A DNA stretch of 64,000 nt from DASQGA01 sp963722715 (GTDB lineage: Bacteria; Actinomycetota; Thermoleophilia; Gaiellales; Gaiellaceae). Position 1 is the stretch's first letter; each line of letters begins with the position of its first letter. A program made the translations under genes and the position numbers. The notes under the pieces are model-generated. The model saw only the letters and a list, made by a program, of their open reading frames with translations, did not search any database and was not told where the DNA came from. The stretch spans positions 62,001 to 126,000 of the forward strand of contig CAVROA010000023.1 in the NCBI GenBank assembly GCA_963722715.1, in the 5' to 3' direction. Shown here in pieces: positions 57,655 through 64,000 of this stretch.

Positions 57655-59154
57655 CTAGCCCGCAACGACGAGCTCGTCCAGGAGCGGAGCGGTATCCAGC
57701 GGGTCGTAGCCGATCCGGCTGGCTATCTCTTCGCTGGAGGGACGGGTGCCCTCGAGGAAGAGGACTCGCAGGAAGTCCCCGGTTTCGCTGCGTTCCCACC
57801 AGTCGACCCCGATCGAGTCGCGTAGGTAGGCGCGAAGCTGCGCCGCGCGGATCCAGGCCCGGAGATAGTCGGCCGAGTAGAACCCGTCGTCCATGTCCGC
57901 GAGGTAGCCGTCCGGGCGATAGCGGAACCCGATCGCCTCCCGGAGGTTCTGGGCGTACGTGTCCGCGTAGGCCGGCGCGTTGTCGAAGTCCGACCAGAGC
58001 TCGAGCTCGTAATCGAGCTTGGCGGCGTAGCGCCGGAAGAGGAGCACCTCGAGGAACCGCGCACCTTCGGCATGCTCGGCGGCCTCGTCCGCCTCCAGGT
58101 CGAAGTGCTTCGCGTGCCACGCCGGCTCCCGAGTGATCGACTCGACCAGGAACGAGTAGATCTCCGTCAAAGCGTGGTCGCGCGCGAGCCGGCGGAAGGT
58201 ATACGGCAGGTTGGGGTCGCAGCCCGCGTAGTGCAAGGCATGCCCCGCTTCGTGGAGGAGCGCCTGATAGTCGTGCAGGCCGCCCTGGGCACGGGTGATC
58301 AGGTGCACGACCGACGGCGGATCGGACGCGATCACGCAGGCACGTGGGTTCTTCTGGGGCCGGTCGTCGAGGTCGAGCTTGATCCGCGAGTCGGCGGCGA
58401 GGTCGAATCCGAGCCGGGTCAGCGTCTCGAGACAGACCGGCACGGCGCGTTCACGCGAGTACAGCTCCGCGAGCGGTGACATGCGGCGGATGTAGGAGAC
58501 ATGCCAGGACATGGGCTCGTCCTCGCGGTCCTCGCCGAGGATGCGGTCGACCCAACGGTCACGGAGAGGCGCGAAAGAGGCGTCCTGCCGGCGGGCGGCG
58601 TCGGCGAGCCGCGCCGAGAGCTCCTGGAGGTCGATGCCCTTCATCTCCTCGCTTCGCCGGACCGGATCGGGCTCCCCGGTGATGTCAGCCTCGAGCGCTT
58701 CCGCCTTCCGTAGAAGGTCCAGCCGCGGCTCGTTGAACCCGGCGGAGCAGTCGGCGGTGAGCCGCCCCAGCTCGTCCCGGTCCGCGTAGTCGTCGACCAG
58801 CGCAAGCTTCGCCTGCGCGGTCCGGAGCGGGACGGTCTCGCCCTTGAACTCCACCCGCGCCGCGAGGACGTCGTTCTCGAGGCGATCCGACTCCTCGGCC
58901 AACTCGCGGACGATCAGCCCGCCGCCACAGGTGTCTCGAAGCCGGAAGAGCCGCTCGCGAGCCTCTCCCTCAGGGGCCGTGTCCTCCGCCTCCTTGAGCT
59001 CTACGTACTGCGCGCGGGTGAACAGATCCTCGTACCGGGCCACGATTGCCGCCTGTTCGCTCGTCTCCTTCTCGCCAACTCGAACGGCACGAGCCTCCTC
59101 GGAGCGCTCGAAGAGGAATTGCGCCAGGCGCTCCTCGAATTGATCAGGCGTCAA
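57655..59154 (-). CDS. M3-like zinc metallopeptidase
   Basis: 499 residues, all-helical except for the active site. HEAGH at about residue 301 (LLHEAGHALHYAG), a downstream TEIYSFLVESI giving the third ligand, and a surround like oligopeptidase F / peptidase M3. It has no signal peptide, so it is presumably cytoplasmic. TTG start at 59154 with AAAGGA nine bases upstream. It lies between deoC and era, separated by short gaps, without coupling. Confidence 0.8.
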   Translation of the reverse strand: MTPDQFEERLAQFLFERSEEARAVRVGEKETSEQAAIVARYEDLFTRAQYVELKEAEDTAPEGEARERLFRLRDTCGGGLIVRELAEESDRLENDVLAARVEFKGETVPLRTAQAKLALVDDYADRDELGRLTADCSAGFNEPRLDLLRKAEALEADITGEPDPVRRSEEMKGIDLQELSARLADAARRQDASFAPLRDRWVDRILGEDREDEPMSWHVSYIRRMSPLAELYSRERAVPVCLETLTRLGFDLAADSRIKLDLDDRPQKNPRACVIASDPPSVVHLITRAQGGLHDYQALLHEAGHALHYAGCDPNLPYTFRRLARDHALTEIYSFLVESITREPAWHAKHFDLEADEAAEHAEGARFLEVLLFRRYAAKLDYELELWSDFDNAPAYADTYAQNLREAIGFRYRPDGYLADMDDGFYSADYLRAWIRAAQLRAYLRDSIGVDWWERSETGDFLRVLFLEGTRPSSEEIASRIGYDPLDTAPLLDELVVAG

Positions 59155-59178
59155 CGCTGTGTCCTTTCTGAAAATCGA

Positions 59179-60039
59179 CTAGATCCCGAGGCGCTCGAGG
59201 AGGTTCTCGTCCCGGCGCCAGCGGGGCCGTACTTTAACGATGAGCTCGAGGAACACCTTCCGCCCCAGAAGACGCTCGATCTCCGGGCGCGCCCGCGAGC
59301 CGATAGTCCTGATCATAGAGCCGCCCTTCCCGACCAGGATGCCTTTCTGGGACTCGGTCTCGACGTAGACGACTGCACGGACACGAGCTTCCTCGAGCTC
59401 CTCCACCTCGACTCCGACCGAATGCGGAACCTCTTCGCGGGTCGCCTCGAGAGCCTGCTCCCGGATGAGCTCGCCGACCCGCTCCGTAAGCGAGAGATCC
59501 GTCACCTCGCCCGGTGGGAAGTAGGCGGGGCCCTCCGGCAGCAGGGCGACGAGCGACTCGCGCAGCGCGTCGACACCCTCGCCGGTTCGCGCGCTGACGG
59601 GATGCAGCTCCTGGAAGGGACCAAGCTCCGCGGCCCGCACGATCTGCTCCAGCACCTTGGGAGGCGGGATGCGGTCGATCTTGTTCAGGGCGACGACAAC
59701 AGGAGCGTCGCCGCCGAACACCCGCTCGGCGATGAAGCGGTCTCCTGACCCGATCGCCTCGTCGGCTGCGAGCACGAACAGGGCGCCGTCCACGTCCTCG
59801 AAGGACGAGTCGACGGTTCGTTGCATCCGCTCGGTCAGTGGGTCGCGGGGCCGCTGAAACCCGGGCAGGTCTGCCAGGACGAGCTGAAATCCATCCCCGT
59901 TCGCCACGCCGCTGACCCGCCTTCTGGTCGTCTGCGGCTTGTCGGAGGCGATCGCGATCTTCTCGCCGCAAAGTGCGTTCACAAGGGTCGACTTGCCCAC
60001 GTTCGGCCTGCCGGCGACCGCGACGAATCCGCTTTTCAC
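59179..60039 (-). CDS. era: GTPase Era
   Basis: 286 residues. G1 GRPNVGKSTLVNAL, switch region TTRRRVSG, G3 DLPGFQ, G4 NKID, G5 SARTGEG and a C-terminal KH domain (ILVGKGGSMIRTIG). Binds the 3' end of 16S rRNA in 30S maturation. GTG start at 60039 overlaps the cdd stop (GTGA, 60036-60039). A longer open frame upstream is antisense-like and not used. Confidence 0.96.
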   Translation of the reverse strand: MKSGFVAVAGRPNVGKSTLVNALCGEKIAIASDKPQTTRRRVSGVANGDGFQLVLADLPGFQRPRDPLTERMQRTVDSSFEDVDGALFVLAADEAIGSGDRFIAERVFGGDAPVVVALNKIDRIPPPKVLEQIVRAAELGPFQELHPVSARTGEGVDALRESLVALLPEGPAYFPPGEVTDLSLTERVGELIREQALEATREEVPHSVGVEVEELEEARVRAVVYVETESQKGILVGKGGSMIRTIGSRARPEIERLLGRKVFLELIVKVRPRWRRDENLLERLGI

Positions 60040-60401
60040 AGAGAACGAAGGTGTCGGGCAGGAGCTCTCGCGGGCCGGCGGACCAGCATCTCCCCCTCGT
60101 GGTCGAAAACGACCCGGTCGACGCCGAATTCGTGCAGCCACTGGCGGCAGCCACCGCAGGGTGAGGCGGTGACGGCGAGGGCCTCGACGTCGCCCGGCCG
60201 GATCCCCTCGGCGACCGCGCGGGAGAGTGCCGCGCGCTCGGCACACACCCCGAGCGGATACGACGCGTTCTCGACGTTCACGCCGGTGATCACGCGGCCG
60301 TCGCGTGCAAGGACGGCCGCGCCGACGTGGAACTTCGAGTAGGGCGCATAGGCCGCCTTCGCGCTCGCCCGGGCCTCGGCGAGGAGCTCCGCGTCCGTCA
60401 C
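60036..60401 (-). CDS. cdd: Cytidine deaminase
   Basis: 121 residues of the small zinc-tetramer type: AAYAPYSKFHVGAAVLARDG, NVENASYPLGVCAERAAL with the catalytic Glu and first Zn Cys, and SPCGGCRQWLHEF with the other two. Deaminates cytidine and deoxycytidine. GTG start at 60401 in a GTGA overlap with the kinase-phosphatase gene. Position between dgkA and era is the conserved bacterial order. Confidence 0.94.
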   Translation of the reverse strand: MTDAELLAEARASAKAAYAPYSKFHVGAAVLARDGRVITGVNVENASYPLGVCAERAALSRAVAEGIRPGDVEALAVTASPCGGCRQWLHEFGVDRVVFDHEGEMLVRRPARAPARHLRSL

Positions 60402-61114
60402 TGAACGACCTGGAACAGGATCATCGACACGAGCGTACCGAGCAGGGCGCCGTACAGGACTTCGAGCGACGAGTGGATCCCCGATTCGACCCGCGTCTGC
60501 GCCACGAGCAGCGCCAGGACAAAGGTCAGCGAGGAAACGAGCACGCGGTACTCGAACGACTGAGTGATGAACGTGATCGCCATCCACGTGCCGAAAGCGA
60601 GCGCCGCATGGCCGGACGGTAGGCCGCCCCGAAGCGGAGTCCCACGGCCGGTGATCGCCTTCGTGATGATCACGAAGAGCATCGTCAGGACGAGGGCGAT
60701 GATCGTGAGGCGAAGCGGCGCCTCGCGGATCCGCGTCACCAGCCGGTAGCTCGGCTCCCCGAGCTTGTCCTCGAAGACCAGGTAGCCGACCACGAGCGCC
60801 GTCACCGAGGAGATGAGGACTGCTCCTGCGGCCATGTCCTTCGCCGCCTTTGCAAGTGGGTCGAATGCCGGCGTCGAAATGTCGAGCGTCGCCTCGATCG
60901 CCGTGTTGATCATCTCCGTGATCAGGACGAAGGCGATCACCACGAGGAGCGCAGCCAGCTCGAGCTTCGTGACGCCGTAGAGGAAGGCGAGGATCAGGAC
61001 CCCGGTCGCCACGGCGAAGTGAATCCGCATGTTGCGCTCGCTCCGGAGCACGTGGATGACGCCCTCGAAGGCGTAGTTGAAGCTCTGGATGATCGAGGGC
61101 GTCCGGCGGCCCAC
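60398..61114 (-). CDS. DgkA-type lipid kinase fused to PAP2 phosphatase
   Basis: 238 residues. First half is a DgkA/undecaprenol-kinase domain of three helices (RSERNMRIHFAVATGVL, TEMINTAIEATLD with the catalytic Glu, AKAAKDMAAGAVLISS). The second half is a membrane PAP2 phosphatase (GLPSGHAALAFG and RVESGIHSSLEVLYG; motif 1 is poor). GTG at 61114, six bases after the ybeY stop. One protein could both phosphorylate and dephosphorylate a polyprenol or diacylglycerol lipid. Membrane. Confidence 0.85.
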   Translation of the reverse strand: MGRRTPSIIQSFNYAFEGVIHVLRSERNMRIHFAVATGVLILAFLYGVTKLELAALLVVIAFVLITEMINTAIEATLDISTPAFDPLAKAAKDMAAGAVLISSVTALVVGYLVFEDKLGEPSYRLVTRIREAPLRLTIIALVLTMLFVIITKAITGRGTPLRGGLPSGHAALAFGTWMAITFITQSFEYRVLVSSLTFVLALLVAQTRVESGIHSSLEVLYGALLGTLVSMILFQVVQ

Positions 61115-61119
61115 TGCGA

Positions 61120-61497
61120 CTATCCCACGAGCTCGAGCTCGCGGCGCTCCATCTCCGGCCCGTGGTCGTACCCGAGCAGATGCAGGAGCCCGTGCACGAG
61201 AGGCGCCCGCCACTCCGCACCGACGACCTGCGGGCAGAGGACGACGTCACCGAGCTGGCGCGGCACGTCTTCGGGCAGCGGCTCGCGGGCATCGATCGGG
61301 AAGGAGAGGACGTCCGTGGCCTCGTCCACGCCCAGGTGCACTCGCTTCAGCCGGCGCATCTCCTCGGGCGCGGCGAACGTAAGCCCGAGGTCGCCCGATT
61401 CGACCCCTTCGGCGGCCAACGCCTGTAGACAGACCTCGACCGCTGCGGCGGTGTCCACGCCGACGCCGCTCCGGTTCGCCACCTCGACCTCGATCAC
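61120..61497 (-). CDS. ybeY: Endoribonuclease YbeY
   Basis: 125 residues. Zinc motif HGLLHLLGYDH near the C-terminus (H-x3-H-x5-H type), and the family strand DVLSFPID. Processes 16S rRNA 3' end and takes part in 70S quality control. GTG start at 61497 overlaps the phoH stop (GTGA, 61494-61497). Confidence 0.95.
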   Translation of the reverse strand: MIEVEVANRSGVGVDTAAAVEVCLQALAAEGVESGDLGLTFAAPEEMRRLKRVHLGVDEATDVLSFPIDAREPLPEDVPRQLGDVVLCPQVVGAEWRAPLVHGLLHLLGYDHGPEMERRELELVG

Positions 61498-62453
61498 CGG
61501 CGGCGGTTGCCGCCGGTCTCCTCGGCGTGCTGCTTGTAAGCCTCGACGATTCGCTGCACGAGCACATGCCGGACAACGTCCTCGTTCCCGAGCTCTACGA
61601 ACTCGATCCCCTCCACCGACGCGAGGATCTCGCGCACTCGCACGAGACCGGAGGCCTGTTCGCGCGGTAGGTCGATCTGCGTCACATCCCCGGTAACGAC
61701 CATCTTCGAGCCGAACCCAAGCCGCGTCAGGAACATCTGCATCTGCTCGGGGCTCGTGTTCTGAGCCTCGTCGAGGATGATGAACGAGTCGTTGAGCGTT
61801 CGCCCTCGCATGAATGCGAGCGGCGCTACCTCGATCTGCCCCTTCTCCAGGTAGGTGTTGACGCGGTCGGCGTCGAGCATGTCGTAGAGCGCGTCGAATA
61901 GGGGCCGGAGATACGGATCGACCTTGGCCATCAGGTCGCCCGGGAGGAAGCCGAGCCTCTCCCCGGCCTCGACGGCGGGCCTGGTCAGGATGATCCTGCT
62001 GACCTGGCGCTCGGCCATCGCGTTCACCGCGAGCGCCATCGCGAGATAGGTCTTGCCGGTGCCCGCTGGCCCGATCCCGAAGGCGATCGTGCGGCGGCGG
62101 ATCGCCTCCACGTAGCGCTTCTGATTCACCGTCTTCGGCGTGATCTTCTTGCCCCGGTGTCGCCAGACCACGTCTTCGAAGACGTCCCGGAGGTCGCGGG
62201 ACTCGTCGAGCGCGGTCAGGACCGCGTCGACGGTGCCGGCTCCGATCGCATGACCGCCCGACACGAGCTCGGCCAGCTCATCGATCACGAGGCGGGCTTC
62301 CCCGACCTTGTCCTTCTCACCCTCGAGCGTCAGCTGGTTTCCGCGCAGGAGAACCGCGAGCCCGAGACGGTTACGCAACGCTCCGAGGATGCCGTCGTCG
62401 ACGGTTGCGAGCTCGGCGGCGACCTCGTTGGAGACTGAGAGAACTTCCTGCAA
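61494..62453 (-). CDS. phoH: PhoH-like ATPase
   Basis: 319 residues. An N-terminal KH-like region precedes the PhoH domain: Walker A FGIGPAGTGKTYLAMALAV, TRPAVEAGERLGFLPGD, Walker B FIILDEAQNTSPEQM and TGDVTQIDLP. Standard partner of ybeY in the rRNA-processing block. TTG start at 62453 (a later start is possible). Confidence 0.94.
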   Translation of the reverse strand: MQEVLSVSNEVAAELATVDDGILGALRNRLGLAVLLRGNQLTLEGEKDKVGEARLVIDELAELVSGGHAIGAGTVDAVLTALDESRDLRDVFEDVVWRHRGKKITPKTVNQKRYVEAIRRRTIAFGIGPAGTGKTYLAMALAVNAMAERQVSRIILTRPAVEAGERLGFLPGDLMAKVDPYLRPLFDALYDMLDADRVNTYLEKGQIEVAPLAFMRGRTLNDSFIILDEAQNTSPEQMQMFLTRLGFGSKMVVTGDVTQIDLPREQASGLVRVREILASVEGIEFVELGNEDVVRHVLVQRIVEAYKQHAEETGGNRRR

Positions 62454-62509
62454 CGGAGACAGTGTAGAGCCCGTTCCGGCGCGGATTCGACCCGAAAAGG
62501 GGTCTGCGA

Positions 62510-62953
62510 CTAGGCGAGCTTCTCGCGGACGAGACGGCTGACGGTCGAGCCGTCGGCCCGGCCGGACACCTGCGGCATCACGTCCGCCATCACACGCCCC
62601 AGGTCACGGATCGAGGTGGCGCCCGTCTCGGCGATCGCGTTGTCGACAATCTGCTCGAGCTCATCCTCGTCGATCGGCTCGGGCATGAACTCCTCGATGA
62701 TCGAGTGCTCCAGCTCCTCCTGGTCTGCCTGCTCGTCCCGCCCCGCCGCACGAAACGCCTCGGCTGCCTCGGCTCGGCGCTTGCGCTCTCGCTGGAGCAC
62801 CTGCAGCTCCTCGTCGTCGTGGAGGGGGCGCTGGAGCTCCTTTTCCGCCGAGCGGAGCGAAGCCAGGGTGAGCCGAAGCGTCCCCGCCCGCTGGCTGTCC
62901 CGCGCCCGCATCGCGTCCTTGAGCTCATCCTCGATCCGGGCGATCAGGCTCAT
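62510..62953 (-). CDS. yqeY: GatB/YqeY-domain protein
   Basis: 147 residues, mostly helical: MSLIARIEDELKDAMRARDSQRAGTLRLTLASL, FRAAGRDEQADQEELEHSIIEEFMP and IAETGATSIRDLGRVMADVM. The fold equals the tRNA-binding tail of GatB. ATG 62953 overlaps the HIT gene stop (ATGA). The 56 bases before phoH contain nothing else. Confidence 0.92.
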   Translation of the reverse strand: MSLIARIEDELKDAMRARDSQRAGTLRLTLASLRSAEKELQRPLHDDEELQVLQRERKRRAEAAEAFRAAGRDEQADQEELEHSIIEEFMPEPIDEDELEQIVDNAIAETGATSIRDLGRVMADVMPQVSGRADGSTVSRLVREKLA

Positions 62954-63279
62954 CCGAACCCCACGAGTGTGCCGCCGCCGAGGACGTGCCAGTGCAGATG
63001 GAAGATCGTCTGCCCGGCGCCTTCGCCGACGTTCGCGATCACCCGGTAATCCTCGAGCCCGACCTCGCGGGCCGTCTCGGCGACGAAACGGAGCATCCGC
63101 GCGGCCTCCTCGTCCGAGAAGGCGTCCACGTCGCGAAGACTCTCCACGTGCCGCTCCGGCAAGACGAGGAGGTGAACCGGCGCCTTCGGATGGATGTCCT
63201 TGATGGCGACGAACCCATCCTCCCGGCGGACGTGATCGCCTTCTCTCGCAAGCGTGCAGAAGAGACAATCAGACGACAC
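62950..63279 (-). CDS. HIT-family nucleotide hydrolase
   Basis: 109 residues. CLFCTLAREG at the start (zinc or structural Cys pair), KAPVHLLVLPERHV and the histidine triad FHLHWHVLGGG near the C-terminus. HIT proteins hydrolyse adenosine phosphoramidates and similar. GTG start at 63279 overlaps the mtaB stop by 11 bases. Confidence 0.92.
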   Translation of the reverse strand: MSSDCLFCTLAREGDHVRREDGFVAIKDIHPKAPVHLLVLPERHVESLRDVDAFSDEEAARMLRFVAETAREVGLEDYRVIANVGEGAGQTIFHLHWHVLGGGTLVGFG

Positions 63280-64000
63280 CGACGATCCCCTCCTCTGCAA
63301 CGGCCGTTGCGCGTGCGCGGACGAGTGACCCGACCTGCGCGTCGACGAGCCAGGGCGTGTAGTCGTCGGCGTAGCCCCGCCCGGGCCGGTCGACGAGCAC
63401 GACGTCCTCCTCGCCAAGCCGAGCGTGCCAGCGATGCCGACAGGCCTCGTCCGAGGCGCGACGGAGGCGGAAGCTCCGCTCCTTCTTCACGGCGGGCGGC
63501 ACCGGGTCGGCCTGCGCGGTCCGGGTGCCTGGCCGCGGGGAGTAAGGAAATACGTGCACCTTCGTGATCCCGGCCGCCGCGACGGTCGCAAGCGTTGCCT
63601 CGAAGGCGTTGTCGTCCTCGGCCGGAAAGCCCACCATGACGTCAGTGGTCAGGTTGAAGCCCTCCGCTTTGGCGACGCGGCGGAGGTAGGTCTCGACGTT
63701 GTAGCGCCGTCCCATCTCGCGGAGGACGCGGTCGTCCCCCGACTGGAGCGGCACGTGGAGATGCTTGGACACGGCTGGCGTGTCCCGCAAAGCGGCGACC
63801 AGCTCGTCGCCGAGGTGGTTGACCTCGATCGACGAGAGCCGGAGCCGGGCGAGACCGGGTATGGCGCCCGCCTCGCGCACAAGCCCGGCGAGCGTGTAGC
63901 CGTGCTCGCGGTCGCGATAGCACCCGAGGTTGACGCCCGTGAGAACGACCTCCCGATGTCCCTGCTCGACGCGCTTACGAACCTCGGCCAGGACAGCCTT
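63269..64000 (-). CDS. mtaB: tRNA t6A methylthiotransferase MtaB (5' end cut by window)
   Basis: The frame is open from the right edge of the window for 243 codons. It reads EVVLTGVNLGCYRD, then radical-SAM barrel parts (IPGLARLRLSSIEV, HVPLQSGDDRVLREMGRRY, DVMVGFPAED, VHVFPYSPRPGT) and a C-terminal TRAM domain. The radical SAM CxxxCxxC lies beyond the window. It turns t6A37 into ms2t6A37, acting on the product of tsaB/D/E encoded earlier in the window. Confidence 0.9.
   Translation of the reverse strand, partial: KAVLAEVRKRVEQGHREVVLTGVNLGCYRDREHGYTLAGLVREAGAIPGLARLRLSSIEVNHLGDELVAALRDTPAVSKHLHVPLQSGDDRVLREMGRRYNVETYLRRVAKAEGFNLTTDVMVGFPAEDDNAFEATLATVAAAGITKVHVFPYSPRPGTRTAQADPVPPAVKKERSFRLRRASDEACRHRWHARLGEEDVVLVDRPGRGYADDYTPWLVDAQVGSLVRARATAVAEEGIVGVV

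Overview
The window is GC-rich throughout, densely packed, and uses GTG and TTG starts freely. Its housekeeping set (H+-pumping pyrophosphatase, Rex, FmdB-type zinc ribbon, PPi-type phosphofructokinase, zinc-finger anti-sigma factor, phoH-ybeY-dgkA-cdd-era order) fits a chromosomal segment of a high-GC actinobacterium. I would guess the class Thermoleophilia (Gaiellales or Solirubrobacterales), but that is an inference from gene content without a database search. No insertion sequence, prophage or CRISPR array is visible. One tRNA gene (Leu, CAA) is present.

Layout. 1-6.3 kb: cation/solute transport block. A CPA1 antiporter faces a tightly coupled minus-strand operon of two APC permeases fused to UspA domains, a 56-residue membrane peptide and two TrkA-like KTN proteins. 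6.3-13.7 kb: pyrophosphatase hppA, DUF1844 protein, YbdK-like ligase, glycosyltransferase, divergent ECF sigma/anti-sigma pair, a 2OG-oxygenase remnant, rex and a glutaredoxin. 13.7-21.1 kb: glutamate dehydrogenase, subtilase, the tsaE-tsaB-rimI-tsaD tRNA t6A block, family-4 UDG and an FmdB zinc ribbon. 21.2-25.7 kb: hydrolase, msrB, DUF2520-panC-panB (pantothenate) and a Yip1-like protein. 25.7-33 kb: uvrA, an HxlR regulator, lon behind an inverted-repeat operator, a PH-domain protein, a non-coding stretch that looks like structured RNA, a small membrane protein and a divergent phosphoesterase. 33-45.3 kb: secreted glycosidase-like lipoprotein, uvrB, sulfatase with RTX repeats, lytic transglycosylase, coaE, rpsA, tandem beta-propeller proteins and polA. 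45.3-51.8 kb: xdhC and a complete livKHMGF branched-chain amino acid ABC operon. 51.9-57.6 kb: tRNA-Leu, phosphofructokinase, GYD protein, a TrpC-like barrel, and a deoC plus two-ALDH operon. 57.6-64 kb: M3-like peptidase, then mtaB-HIT-yqeY-phoH-ybeY-dgkA/PAP2-cdd-era.

Working together: tsaE/B/D make t6A and mtaB thiolates it. hppA and a PPi-type PFK both depend on pyrophosphate. uvrA, uvrB, UDG and polA are repair genes. deoC would release acetaldehyde that the adjoining ALDHs could oxidise. The liv genes form one import system.

Quality caveat: at least ten frameshifts interrupt genes that otherwise look intact, nine of them between 38 and 55.1 kb. Nine of the ten are one extra base. Most are probably sequence errors rather than real pseudogenes. 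I list each such gene once over its full extent and state where the frame breaks.
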